From assembly GCA_016179055.1 (NCBI GenBank), contig JACOSC010000025.1:1-64000 (forward strand): DNA of 64,000 nt. The letters are read 5' to 3'. Position numbers and translations under genes: made by a program. Shown piece by piece: positions 1 through 8,538 of the stretch (positions within the stretch are counted from its first letter, which is position 1; each line of letters begins with the position of its first letter). The notes beneath the pieces were generated by a model. It was not told the origin of the DNA. It saw only the letters and a program-made list of their open reading frames with translations, and searched no databases. The stretch comes from Acidobacteriota bacterium (GTDB taxonomy: Bacteria > Acidobacteriota > UBA6911 > JACOSC01).

Positions 1-181
1 CAGCGCAGCCCCTGGAAAGAAATCGTCACCAGCACGTTAGCCCTGAAAGGGCGCACTAATGAAGATCAATTCCAAGGCCGTCGTCGATTTCTTCCATACG
101 TATTCATCGATCAGAAGGGTATCGCGCCCTTTCAGGGCTTATAACTTATATAATCGTACATACCAGGGGCTGCGCAGCGCT
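1..181. repeat. REP-like palindromic element
   Basis: The outer arms at 2-15 and 163-176 are inverted copies (13 of 14 bases) and inner arms CCCTGAAAGGGCG (41-53) and CGCCCTTTCAGGG (125-137) are perfect inverted copies, so the whole stretch can fold into a nested hairpin. Related CCCTGAAAGGG palindromes recur near 10.53 kb. I see no gene from 1 to 529. Confidence 0.6.
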
Positions 182-439
182 TGCCCCTGGCTATTATAGC
201 CCGCTCCTTCAGAGCTACGCGAACAAGCTTCAGGCTATGGCGGGGCGCTCGCTCGAAGTGGTGGGGACGAAAGGATCGCGCGTGGCTGTGGCCCATGTCC
301 AAACTCCAGAACCCGTGGGACTGGGGTTTGGCATCCGCGCATTTCTTAATGATCGAACTTCACGATGTTGCTGCCTCCTCTGTTAGGAAAAGTTGAAAAG
401 TGCACTTTTCAACCTTAAATGACATGTTGCTGCCTCCTC

Positions 440-468
440 TTGACATTTTTCCCGTTTCACCATAGAGT
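440..468 (+). promoter_or_regulatory. sigma70-like promoter of the TetR gene
   Basis: A perfect -35 box TTGACA (440-445) is followed after exactly 17 bases by TAGAGT (463-468), four of six matches to the -10 consensus. Transcription would begin near 475, just before the operator-like palindrome and 55 bases before the TetR start codon. Confidence 0.55.
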
Positions 469-479
469 AACTATCGTTC

Positions 480-497
480 TTCGAACGAACGTTCGAA
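480..497. promoter_or_regulatory. TetR operator-like palindrome
   Basis: TTCGAA at 480-485 and again at 492-497 flank an overlapping perfect palindrome CGAACGTTCG (486-495). Its position just after the predicted transcription start, ahead of a TetR gene, suggests autorepression. TetR proteins generally bind such short palindromes next to their own gene; binding here is inferred. Confidence 0.5.
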
Positions 498-529
498 CTA
501 AATCGGGTTTGGCGAGCGCACGGCACAAC

Positions 530-1126
530 ATGACTTCAGCAAAAACCATTTACGCGGGTTGCGATCAGAAATTGGAAATCATTCTCCGTGAAGCGGCTCA
601 CATTTTTGCCCGCAAAGGCTTCCGCGGAGCCACGATTCGCGACATTGCCCGCCAGACCGGAATCAGTTTAGCCGGCCTTTATTACTATTTTCGCAGCAAG
701 GATGAGTTGCTCTTTCTGATCCAGAAGCACTGTTTCGAATGGCTGACCTTGTCGTTGGAACAGCAGTTGGAAGGCGTGGCCGATCCGGTCGCCCGGCTTC
801 GCCTATTGGTCAAGAACCATTTGGAATATTTTCTGACGAACATGCGAGAGATGAAAGTTCTCTCCCACGAAGCGGAGAGTCTCGACGGCGCTTTTCTGGC
901 GGAAATCGAGCAAATCAAGCGGCGCTATTACAAGATATGTTTGAGCGTGGTTCAAGAGCTGATCAATGCCGGCAAGATGAAAGAGCTCAATCCGCGTATA
1001 ACCGTAATGAGTTTGCTCGGCATGATGAATTGGATATATAACTGGTACGATGCCAAGCGCGACGGCAAAGTCCATGATCTGGCTAACCCTATGACGGAGA
1101 TTTTTCTGCGCGGCATTTTGCGTTAG
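530..1126 (+). CDS. TetR/AcrR family transcriptional regulator
   Basis: A 198-residue repressor-type protein. Residues about 14-60 form the TetR DNA-binding domain, with the typical IRDIARQTGISLAGLYYYF segment at 36-54; the rest is the all-helical ligand and dimer domain. I chose the ATG at 530 because upstream in-frame codons translate the promoter and operator. The gene precedes a cluster of acyl-CoA-type catabolic genes by 54 bases. TetR proteins of this kind (for example PaaR, FadR-like) often sense an acyl-CoA or aryl-CoA pathway intermediate, so it probably controls the downstream cluster as well as itself. The ligand cannot be read from the sequence. Confidence 0.9.
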   Translation: MTSAKTIYAGCDQKLEIILREAAHIFARKGFRGATIRDIARQTGISLAGLYYYFRSKDELLFLIQKHCFEWLTLSLEQQLEGVADPVARLRLLVKNHLEYFLTNMREMKVLSHEAESLDGAFLAEIEQIKRRYYKICLSVVQELINAGKMKELNPRITVMSLLGMMNWIYNWYDAKRDGKVHDLANPMTEIFLRGILR

Positions 1127-1180
1127 TGAGCGCGGCTTTGCCGGCGCAGCAACCAATTTATAACGGAGGAGGAATCTGAT

Positions 1181-2614
1181 ATGGCCAAGATGTTTATCGG
1201 CGGCGAGTCTGTCGACTCTCTGACCAAGCACGTTTACGAAGTAAGAAATCCGGCCAATGGCGAGTTGGTGGATACGGTCCCCAAAGGCAATGCTGAGGAT
1301 GTTCGCCGCGCCGTCGACGCAGCGGATACGGCATTCAAATCTTGGAGCGAAACCACCGCGGAAGCGCGGGCCAAATGGCTATTTAAGGCCGTCGACTTGA
1401 TCCATGAAAATATTCAAGAGCTTTCCGTGCTGCTGTGCCATGAGCAGGGAAAGCCGGTAAAGGAAGCCGTCACGGAGATAGATCACTTTCTGCACGGGCT
1501 GAGTTTTTATGCGGGCCTGGCCGCGAAGCTACGCGGGTCGTACGTACCGCTGCCGGATAATAAGATGTACGGCATGGTGATCAAGCAACCTTTGGGCGTA
1601 TGCGCGGCCATCGTGCCCTGGAATTTTCCCATTACCTTAATGGGAACGAAAGTAGGTCCGGCCCTGGCCACCGGGAACACGGTCGTGGTTAAGCCGGCCA
1701 GCTCCACGCCACTGACCACCATTCGCATCATCGAGCTGATGGCTAAGGCGGGAATGCCCAATGGAGTCATCAATGTGGTTACCGGTCCCGGCGGCGTTGT
1801 CGGCGAAGCCCTGATCGCGCATGCGAAAGTCCGCCGCGTGGCCTTCACCGGCGAGTCCAAGACCGGCAAGCACGTCATGGCCGTGGCCGGGCAAGATTTC
1901 AAGCGCATCACGTTGGAGTTGGGCGGCAGCGATCCGATGATCGTCTGCGATGACGCCGAGATCGACAAAGCGCTTACCGGCGCCGCCGTCGGACGCTACT
2001 TCAATTGCGGTCAGGCCTGCTTGGCCGTCAAGCGACTCTTCGTGTTCGAGAGTGTCTATGACATGTTCGTATCCAAATTGGTTGACAAAGTCAAAAAACT
2101 GAAAGTCGGGAATGGCATGAGCGCCGATACGCGTATAGGGCCGTTGCACAATGAGGCGCAGCGCGCCGAGATCGAGGAGCAGGTGCAAGACGCGGTTAGC
2201 CGCGGCGCCCGCGTTATCTTCGGCGGGAAACGGCCGGAAGGCCCCGGGTTTGAAAAGGGATTCTTTTACCTGCCCACGCTCCTGGTCGACGTCCCCGATA
2301 ACGCGCGCGTGGCGACCGAGGAAGTTTTCGGGCCGGCGCTGCCGATCTTCAAGGTCAAAGATTTGGATGAAGCGATTGCCAAAGCGAACAGCTCTATCTA
2401 CGGTCTCGGCTCCTCGATTTGGACGAAAGACTTAACGCGTGCCCGCCGTGGGGCCGAACGTCTGCAAGCCGGCAATGTTTGGATTAACTCGCTGCACATC
2501 GGGTACGACGAGATGCCTTTCGGCGGAGTCAAGCAAAGCGGTATCGGGCGTGAGCACGGCCCGGAAGCGCTCGAATATTATTTGGAGACCAAGGGTATCG
2601 TGGTGGCGACCTGA
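1181..2614 (+). CDS. NAD(P)-dependent aldehyde dehydrogenase, first copy
   Basis: A 477-residue aldehyde dehydrogenase that would oxidise an aldehyde (probably a semialdehyde or acyl-CoA semialdehyde) to the acid with NAD(P)+. The general base Glu246 lies in LELGGSDP and the nucleophile Cys280 in NCGQACLAVKRL; the Rossmann loop motif FTGESKTGK is intact. Length is normal for the ALDH superfamily, near the succinate-semialdehyde dehydrogenase branch. The start is set by a strong GGAGGAGG Shine-Dalgarno sequence ending about 9 bases upstream. A close paralogue of the same length follows at 2863. In the box and paa pathways an ALDH oxidises the ring-cleavage semialdehyde; that role here is inferred from the neighbours. 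Confidence 0.93.
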   Translation: MAKMFIGGESVDSLTKHVYEVRNPANGELVDTVPKGNAEDVRRAVDAADTAFKSWSETTAEARAKWLFKAVDLIHENIQELSVLLCHEQGKPVKEAVTEIDHFLHGLSFYAGLAAKLRGSYVPLPDNKMYGMVIKQPLGVCAAIVPWNFPITLMGTKVGPALATGNTVVVKPASSTPLTTIRIIELMAKAGMPNGVINVVTGPGGVVGEALIAHAKVRRVAFTGESKTGKHVMAVAGQDFKRITLELGGSDPMIVCDDAEIDKALTGAAVGRYFNCGQACLAVKRLFVFESVYDMFVSKLVDKVKKLKVGNGMSADTRIGPLHNEAQRAEIEEQVQDAVSRGARVIFGGKRPEGPGFEKGFFYLPTLLVDVPDNARVATEEVFGPALPIFKVKDLDEAIAKANSSIYGLGSSIWTKDLTRARRGAERLQAGNVWINSLHIGYDEMPFGGVKQSGIGREHGPEALEYYLETKGIVVAT

Positions 2615-2642
2615 TAAGTAGCCTCGCGATAGCCGCAATGTG

Positions 2643-2796
2643 GAAGCGGCTTCCAGCCGCTTCCTGAAGTTTCGACATTTTATGTGGTCCCGCAGGTCGG
2701 GAGAGTCGGCTTGTCTTGGAAGCAGTCAGAGCCCCGACATGTCGGGGCTTTACATACGGAAATGTCCAAACTCTATGGACAGGCAAGATGCCTGTC
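2643..2796. repeat. cluster of palindromes between the two ALDH genes
   Basis: Three separate perfect or near-perfect hairpins occur in about 150 bases: AGCGGCTTCCAGCCGCT near 2646, GCCCCGACATGTCGGGGC (2731-2748) and a 19-base arm-loop-arm GACAGGCAAGATGCCTGTC (2778-2796). The last type is widespread in environmental genomes. Unrelated hairpins side by side suggest a landing zone for small repeats rather than one terminator. Confidence 0.55.
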
Positions 2797-2862
2797 CCAC
2801 CTTACGGCTCGTCCGGGTTAGGTTTCAGGAAATTACTTGAAAACGTAAGGAGCAAATGGCAG

Positions 2863-4299
2863 ATGGCAAAAATGATTATTGGGGGAGAAGCGGTCGATTC
2901 GGTGAGCGGTGAGCGCTATGAAGTGCGCAGCCCAGCCACCGGCGAAATTGTCGATACGAGCCCCAATGGGACAGTCGAGGATGCCCGGCGAGCCATTGCT
3001 GCCGCCGATTTGGCGTTTAAAACATGGTCGAAAACCCCGCCCGCTAAGCGAGCCGAGATTTTGGCCCGTGCGGAACATGTGATTAGCGAGCATGAGGAAG
3101 ATCTGGCCTGTACTTTGACGTTGGAGCAAGGCAAGACGTTACGCGAAGCTAAAATGGAAATCCACCGCTTTTGTCACACGATCAAGCATTATGCCGGCCT
3201 CGGGAAAAGCCTGCGCGGCGGCTATGTGCCTATGCTGGATGAGAAGCGTTATGGCATGATCATCAAGAAGCCGCTGGGGGTTTGCGGCGCCATTGTGCCA
3301 TGGAACTTTCCAATATCTCTGATGGGCAACAAGATTGCTCCCGCACTATTGACGGGAAACACGGTGGTGGTTAAGCCCGCCGGCACCACGCCGCTGACGA
3401 CGATAAAAGTGATAGAGCTTTTCCACAAAGCCGGACTGCCTGCCGGTGCGTTGAACGTCGTTATTGGTTCCGGTCGCTCAGTCGGAGAGGAGATTTTGCG
3501 CCACCCCAAGGTACGTAAGATCGGGTTTACCGGCGCGACCAGCACAGGCAAACACGTGATGGCGGTAGCAGCAGCCGAGCTCAAGCATGTCACTTTGGAG
3601 CTCGGCGGCAGCGATCCCATGATTGTATGTGATGATGCCAATCTGGAAGCGGCCGTGAGCGCCGCCTCCGTAGGTCGGTTCTTCAATTGCGGACAAGCCT
3701 GCCTGGCGGTCAAACGCCTTTTCCTCTTCGAAAAAATTTATGATGAATTCCTCAGCCGCCTGTGCGAGAAGGTGAAAAAGCTGAGAGTCGGCAACGGGCT
3801 GGATCCCAAAAGCACTCTGGGCCCGCTGCATTCCAGCGGGCAACGCCAGGAAGTCGAAGAGCAGGTGCAAGACGCCGTCGCCCGCGGGGCCCGTGTGATC
3901 GCCGGTGGGAAACGCCCGGAAGGCAAGGAATATGAGAAAGGCTATTTTTATCTTCCCACGCTGGTAGTGGATGTGCCGGACGAGGCCCGCATGCTGACCG
4001 AAGAATGCTTCGGCCCCGCTTTGCCGATTGTGAAGGTCAAGGATCTGTCGGAAGCGTTGGCCAAAGCGAACAGCTCTATATATGGTCTTGGATCTTCCGT
4101 GTGGACGAGAGACATCAACAAGGCCACTATCGCCGCCGAGCAACTAGAGGCCGGTTATACGTGGGTCAATTCGGCTCAGATTATTTATGACGAGCTGCCG
4201 TTTGGCGGCGTCAAGCAAAGCGGACTTGGCAAAGAGCATGGATCCGAAGTGCTCGATTATTACATGGAAACGAAGTCGGTGGTCATTGCCATCGAGTGA
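2863..4299 (+). CDS. NAD(P)-dependent aldehyde dehydrogenase, second copy
   Basis: A 478-residue paralogue of the enzyme encoded just upstream; the two can be aligned end to end and have the catalytic residues at the same numbers (Glu246, Cys280). Start at 2863 (MAKMIIGGEAVDS) matches the first copy's N-terminus (MAKMFIGGESVDS) and has TAAGGAG about 10 bases upstream; upstream in-frame codons only translate the repeat cluster. The pair looks like a tandem duplication followed by divergence, perhaps to handle two aldehydes. The duplication post-dates recruitment of the -80 region, because the promoter-proximal DNA is not duplicated. Confidence 0.93.
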   Translation: MAKMIIGGEAVDSVSGERYEVRSPATGEIVDTSPNGTVEDARRAIAAADLAFKTWSKTPPAKRAEILARAEHVISEHEEDLACTLTLEQGKTLREAKMEIHRFCHTIKHYAGLGKSLRGGYVPMLDEKRYGMIIKKPLGVCGAIVPWNFPISLMGNKIAPALLTGNTVVVKPAGTTPLTTIKVIELFHKAGLPAGALNVVIGSGRSVGEEILRHPKVRKIGFTGATSTGKHVMAVAAAELKHVTLELGGSDPMIVCDDANLEAAVSAASVGRFFNCGQACLAVKRLFLFEKIYDEFLSRLCEKVKKLRVGNGLDPKSTLGPLHSSGQRQEVEEQVQDAVARGARVIAGGKRPEGKEYEKGYFYLPTLVVDVPDEARMLTEECFGPALPIVKVKDLSEALAKANSSIYGLGSSVWTRDINKATIAAEQLEAGYTWVNSAQIIYDELPFGGVKQSGLGKEHGSEVLDYYMETKSVVIAIE

Positions 4300-4390
4300 G
4301 GAACGCGTAGAAACAGAGACCTATATTCGGCCGGTGCGCGCGCGCCGAACATCGGCCGCGCCCTGGACCCAGAACAACGGAGCCATCATC

Positions 4391-5179
4391 ATGACGGAAA
4401 AAATGATCGAATATCAAGTGGACAACGGCGTCGGCATTATGGCGCTTAACCGGCCGAAGGCCAACGCCTACACTCTGGAAATGCTGAAGGAGCTGGATGA
4501 GGCGATCCTCGCCGCTCGGCTCGATGAAAACGTCCATGTCATCGTGTTACGCGGCAAAGGCGAGAAGTTCTTTTCGGCCGGCGCCGATATTGAAATGTTG
4601 ACGAGCCACTCCACTTCCTACCGTTATTACTTTTCCTTGTATGGCCATGAAACTCTGACCCGCCTGGAGAATACGCCGAAGCTGGTGATTGCAGCGCTCA
4701 ACGGGCACACGGTGGGCGGAGGATTGGAAATCGCGCTGGCGTGCGACATAAGGATCGCCAAACGCGATGGCGGTCGCTTGGGGCTGGCCGAAGTCAATCT
4801 GGGAGTGCTGCCAGGCATGGGCGGCACACAGCGGCTGCCGCGTTGGATCGGCCGCGCCCAGGCCTTGGAAATGGCCGCCACTGGACGGCAGCTTTCTTTT
4901 GAAGAAGCCCACGAGCTGGGTCTCGTCAATCACATTTATGAATCGGAAAATTTCTTTGAACAAGTTTTGGATTATGCCCGACAGTTTGTGCCGCCCAATA
5001 AAGCAAGTTTTGCCGTGGGGCGAATAAAGCGGGCCATTCATGCCGGATTGGATGGGTCCCTGAGCGAAGGGTTGGCCCTCGAGCGCGAGGTCCTGCTGGA
5101 AGCTTTTCTCAGCGAAGATGCCGCGGAAGGGCTCGCTGCCAACCGCACACGGCGGACGCCGCAGTTTAAGGGCCGCTAA
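4391..5179 (+). CDS. enoyl-CoA hydratase (PaaF-like)
   Basis: A 262-residue crotonase-family protein. The oxyanion-hole segment FFSAGADIEML and GGGLEIALACD are present, and both catalytic acids of true hydratases are kept: Glu in GGGLEIALACD and Glu in LAEVNLGVLPGMGGTQR. It should therefore add water to an enoyl-CoA rather than only isomerise. The ATG at 4391 follows CGGAG with 8-base spacing; longer in-frame starts overlap the previous gene out of register with the family. It sits between the ALDH pair and the oxygenase, as a beta-oxidation step after ring opening would. Confidence 0.92.
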   Translation: MTEKMIEYQVDNGVGIMALNRPKANAYTLEMLKELDEAILAARLDENVHVIVLRGKGEKFFSAGADIEMLTSHSTSYRYYFSLYGHETLTRLENTPKLVIAALNGHTVGGGLEIALACDIRIAKRDGGRLGLAEVNLGVLPGMGGTQRLPRWIGRAQALEMAATGRQLSFEEAHELGLVNHIYESENFFEQVLDYARQFVPPNKASFAVGRIKRAIHAGLDGSLSEGLALEREVLLEAFLSEDAAEGLAANRTRRTPQFKGR

Positions 5180-5237
5180 TCGGATATTTTCGGGCGAAGG
5201 TGCCCTTGGCTCGGCCATAGTATTGGAGGATTTGCTC

Positions 5238-6338
5238 ATGACAAGAGTGGCGACATTCGACGATTGGAAAGATATGTTTCGCCAATGGGAGAAGGAGATT
5301 GATCTCGACGTTTCCAAGTTTAAGGATTATGAATTCGAGATTAAATTTGAACCGACGGAGTGCGAGGAGATTGAGTTCGGCGATTTCAAGGGCCGTAAGA
5401 AATGGGAAACCGTCCTGCAGATTCCGGATCAGCGCATTCGTGACGGTCTGCAACACTTGATTGTCTATCAGGGCGATACCGAATTCGGCTCCGTTGAGCA
5501 ACAACGCCGGCTTTTGCGCCATCCTCCTAACGATTACGATTTAGGCAGCCTGGTGCGGGTCATGCGTGAAGAGATGCGTCACGGGTGGCAGATGTGCTAC
5601 TTGCTCGTCAATTATTTCGGGCACTCCGGCAAGATTGAGGCGCAAAAGCTGCTTGAGCGCCGGTCGTTCAAAAAGACGCGGTTGCTCGGCTCCTTTAACC
5701 AGTCCATCGATACCTGGCTGGATTTCTTCTGCTTCACGCAGTTCGTCGACCGTGATGGCAAGTATCAATTGGGCATGCTGCACCATTCCGGTTTCGGACC
5801 CTTGGCCCGCAGCATGGGTCCCATGCGCAAGGAAGAATTCTACCACGTGCTGACCGGCCACACGGGCCTTGCGCGTATTATCAAAGCCGGTCGAGTTCCG
5901 CGTGATCTCTTACAAAGATTTGTCAACAAGTGGTACCCTTCGGCGCTGGACTTGTTCGGGGTCGATAACTCTACCTCGGCCGCTTGGTTCTATGTGTGGG
6001 GCCTGAAGGGGCGCTATGATGAGCATCCGGATCTGCCGCCGGCCGATCGGGAAAATCTTAACGATGAGGCTCGACATCATTACATGCAGGAGATGCGCGC
6101 GCTTTTTGCCGATCTCAACCAACGATTGCCGGCCGACCAGTCGCCCTTGCGGTTGCCGGAGGAAAAGTTTAACCGCAAGATGGGCCGCTATGCTGATATG
6201 GCCTTTGATGTGAACGGCGAGCCGCTGGCCGCCGCCGACTATATGGCCTACCTGGCGAGTGTATTGCCGGGCCCCGAAGACTATCGCCGGCTGGAAGAGA
6301 TCTGTAAAGACAAAGACTGGATCGTGGCCGTTTCCTAG
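5238..6338 (+). CDS. BoxB/PaaA-type diiron oxygenase component
   Basis: A 366-residue ferritin-like protein related to benzoyl-CoA 2,3-epoxidase BoxB and phenylacetyl-CoA epoxidase PaaA. Two ExxH iron-ligand motifs are visible: E112-M-R-H115 (VMREEMRHGWQM) and E200-F-Y-H203 (MRKEEFYHVLTG), together with candidate first ligands such as Glu82 or Glu87 on the earlier helix. The start at 5238 follows TTGGAGGA. It is shorter than BoxB (about 470 residues), and no PaaB, PaaC or BoxA-like gene is nearby. The next two genes encode NADH-oxidising and iron-sulfur proteins that could supply electrons. The substrate is not known; an aryl-CoA or related CoA thioester is the natural guess. Confidence 0.8.
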   Translation: MTRVATFDDWKDMFRQWEKEIDLDVSKFKDYEFEIKFEPTECEEIEFGDFKGRKKWETVLQIPDQRIRDGLQHLIVYQGDTEFGSVEQQRRLLRHPPNDYDLGSLVRVMREEMRHGWQMCYLLVNYFGHSGKIEAQKLLERRSFKKTRLLGSFNQSIDTWLDFFCFTQFVDRDGKYQLGMLHHSGFGPLARSMGPMRKEEFYHVLTGHTGLARIIKAGRVPRDLLQRFVNKWYPSALDLFGVDNSTSAAWFYVWGLKGRYDEHPDLPPADRENLNDEARHHYMQEMRALFADLNQRLPADQSPLRLPEEKFNRKMGRYADMAFDVNGEPLAAADYMAYLASVLPGPEDYRRLEEICKDKDWIVAVS

Positions 6339-6461
6339 GTGAAGAGATTGCCGATCATATTTTTAGAAATAACGTTTTTGCAATGGCCCATGCGAAGTTT
6401 TTTTGGAGAGGCGCGGTTTTGAAGTTCAAACGCGTAATGGTCGTACGGGAGCGATAATTCT

Positions 6462-6794
6462 GTGGCGAAGGTTTCACACATACTAGTTTGCCAAAATGTG
6501 GATTGCCGGGTGCGAGGGTCCGACCAGGTTATGAAGGCACTTTCCCTCCAACTGGCCGAGAAAGGGCGCCGAGATATCACCGTCAAATCCTATATGTGCT
6601 TTGGCGCTTGCCAGGCCGGCCCCAATATGGTTTTTTATCCCGAGCGAACTTGGTATGCCGGCGTACGGCTCAGCGACGTTGACGCCATTGTCGATCACGT
6701 TATGGGTGGCCCGAAAGTAGAAGCCCTCGAGGGCAAAGTCGATCCAGCGCTGCGCGAGCTGATCTACCAGTTATTGGATGCCGGCTTGTTCTGA
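6462..6794 (+). CDS. thioredoxin-like [2Fe-2S] ferredoxin (NuoE C-terminal type)
   Basis: A 110-residue thioredoxin-fold ferredoxin with four cysteines in the family pattern: C10-x4-C15 and C46-x3-C50 (CQNVDC, CFGAC). This corresponds to the 2Fe-2S domain of NuoE/HndA. The GTG start at 6462 is supported by GGGAG about 11 bases upstream and by the immediate VSHILVCQN strand. Function is electron transfer between the NuoF-like flavoprotein encoded next and an acceptor. Because the gene directly follows the diiron oxygenase gene, the acceptor is probably that enzyme. This assignment of partners is inferred. Confidence 0.85.
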   Translation: MAKVSHILVCQNVDCRVRGSDQVMKALSLQLAEKGRRDITVKSYMCFGACQAGPNMVFYPERTWYAGVRLSDVDAIVDHVMGGPKVEALEGKVDPALRELIYQLLDAGLF

Positions 6795-6896
6795 AGCAGG
6801 CCATCCGCGTACGGCTTTGGTGGGTCTTCCAGTCTTACCGCCAAAGCAGCGCAACGACGAACTGGCTGTTGATGGCCGGTCGCGCAATGAATTATG

Positions 6897-7087
6897 GTAA
6901 CTGTTCACGGGGATCGGGGGTCAGGGATCAAGGGCCAAGGGCACAGTGGTACCGATGTCTGTTGGGAATTATCATGATTTAGCGATTGGGTGGTGGGGCG
7001 GATGCTTAACGGATTGCGGGAGTCTTTGGAAAAGAAATCCAAGTATTATCGACCGATCCCCGATCCCTGACCCCCGTGAACAGTAAC
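6897..7087. mobile_element. IS66-like miniature element (MITE) at the NuoF-like start codon
   Basis: A 191-bp non-coding element with terminal inverted repeats GTAACTGTTCACGGGG (left) and, read inward from the right, GTTACTGTTCACGGGG. It is flanked by a perfect 8-bp direct repeat GAATTATG (6889-6896 and 7088-7095). Terminal GTAA and 8-bp target duplication are hallmarks of the IS66 family. No transposase is encoded, so it is non-autonomous. The right-hand target copy contains the ATG of the NuoF-like gene, so insertion replaced that gene's native leader. Confidence 0.8.
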
Positions 7088-7092
7088 GAATT

Positions 7093-8355
7093 ATGCAGAC
7101 CATTTTGTTTCCAGAGGATTTGATCAAAGGCGAAGAGACGTTCGATGCCTATATCAATCGAGAAGGCTACTGCACGTTGCGCGCGTTGGCCGCGCAAGCT
7201 CAGCCGGAGACCTTGATTGAAGAGATTGCGCGGGCCGGTCTGCGCGGACGAGGTGGCGCCGGCTTTCCTACGGCCAAGAAATGGTCTGTGGCGCGCCAGA
7301 CGGAAGTATTCCCGCGCTACCTGGTCGGCAATGGGGGCGAAGATGAGCCCGGCAGCCTTAAGGATCGTCGGCTTATGGAAGCGCGCCCACACTTGATATT
7401 GGAAGGCGCTCTGCTAGCCGCCCTGGCCATTGGCGCGGAAAAAGTCATTTTGTATGTGAATCACATGTTCGACCATGCCGCGACGCGACTGCAGACAGCC
7501 GTAGATGAAGCGCGCGCCGCAGGCTACTTGGGAGCCTCTATCCTCGGAGGCCGCTATTGCATCGAAGTCGAAATCTGCAAGGCGCCGAGCAACTATGTCG
7601 CGGGTGAAGATACCGCGGCGCTGGAAGTCATCGAGGGACGCCCGCCGTTGCCGCGACAAAAACCTCCTTACCCGGCCGTGCAAGGATTGTATGGCAAACC
7701 CACGGTGGTAAACAATGTCGAAACCCTGGCCAATGTTCCGGTGATTGCGCGCATGGGTGCGGAAGCCTATCGTCGCATCGGCGCCGCCGACAGCCCCGGC
7801 ACCATGCTTTTCAGTTTGGGAGCAGAGGTCCGTAGGCCCGGGGTTTATGAGCTGCCTTTCGGCACACCGCTGCGTCATTTAATTTTCGCATGCGGGGGCG
7901 GTTTAAGCAACGGGAGCGCAATTAAAGCCATTCTTCCCGGCGGGCCATCGACCGCTTTCCTGACGCCGGATCATCTGGATACCGCCCTTGATCACGCGTC
8001 ATTAGCCGACGCCGGCTCGGCTATCGGCTGTGGCGTCGTGAGCTTGTTTGATGTTGGCGCCTGCATGGTGGAAGAAACTCTGGCGCTGGCGCAATTCTTT
8101 GCCCGCGAATCTTGCGGCCAATGCCCGGCGTGCCGTATGGAGACGGCGATGCTGGCGACGCTTATCGAGCGCGTGCAAAATGGGGCGCCGCCGGTTATCC
8201 TGGATCAGATTGACAAGGTGCTCGATTTTAATCGGGGCAAAGGGTATTGTGCGCTGGTCAACATGCCGGGTCCTCCGCTACGTAGCGCCGTGCGGTGGTT
8301 CGGCGCGGACTTTGATCACCATCTCAGACACGGGACTTGTCCGATAAGGCCGTGA
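7093..8355 (+). CDS. NuoF-like NADH-oxidising flavoprotein
   Basis: A 420-residue protein of the complex I 51-kDa/HoxF/HndC family, which oxidises NADH through FMN and passes electrons to iron-sulfur centres. Visible features are the glycine-rich GRGGAGFPTAKKW segment for nucleotide or FMN binding, GEDEPGSLKDR (NuoF has DEGEPGTFKDR), the SLBB-like middle region, and the 4Fe-4S ligands C341, C344, C347 and C386. There are no other nuo genes here, so this is not complex I. With the preceding [2Fe-2S] protein it forms a soluble diaphorase pair. Its start codon lies in the target duplication of a MITE, leaving no clear Shine-Dalgarno sequence. Confidence 0.88.
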   Translation: MQTILFPEDLIKGEETFDAYINREGYCTLRALAAQAQPETLIEEIARAGLRGRGGAGFPTAKKWSVARQTEVFPRYLVGNGGEDEPGSLKDRRLMEARPHLILEGALLAALAIGAEKVILYVNHMFDHAATRLQTAVDEARAAGYLGASILGGRYCIEVEICKAPSNYVAGEDTAALEVIEGRPPLPRQKPPYPAVQGLYGKPTVVNNVETLANVPVIARMGAEAYRRIGAADSPGTMLFSLGAEVRRPGVYELPFGTPLRHLIFACGGGLSNGSAIKAILPGGPSTAFLTPDHLDTALDHASLADAGSAIGCGVVSLFDVGACMVEETLALAQFFARESCGQCPACRMETAMLATLIERVQNGAPPVILDQIDKVLDFNRGKGYCALVNMPGPPLRSAVRWFGADFDHHLRHGTCPIRP

Positions 8356-8405
8356 AAGCCCGGAACAAGCTCGTGCGGGTTAGTATCTGACAAGATGAAA
8401 TTGTG

Positions 8406-8470
8406 CTGAAACGGGTCAAATATTTTTTGAAGGTAGCCTTCCACGCTTTATTCATGCGGGTATTTGACAG
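8406..8470 (+). repeat. dispersed repeat, copy 1 (also near 14.98 and 60.55 kb)
   Basis: The segment around TTTATTCATGCGGG recurs inverted at 14978-15006 and, more divergently, at 60545-60645, where the flanking pieces (GAAACGGTCAAA, then a variable part, then TTTATTCATGC) occur in the same order. All copies are intergenic. The stretch 8356-8538 otherwise holds nothing I recognise. Confidence 0.5.
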
Positions 8471-8538
8471 TTTTCCAGCGTCACTAACCTTTTGAATTTT
8501 ACCGGGTTTGTTTACGCTCGTCCAGGTTAGGGCTGGTC

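Noticed and set aside
181-396. Open frame near the window start
   Set aside because: No family resemblance, composition of repeat DNA, and overlaps the REP region and TetR leader.
7093-8355. Part of respiratory complex I
   Set aside because: No other nuo genes nearby, and the partner is a lone 2Fe-2S protein next to an oxygenase gene.
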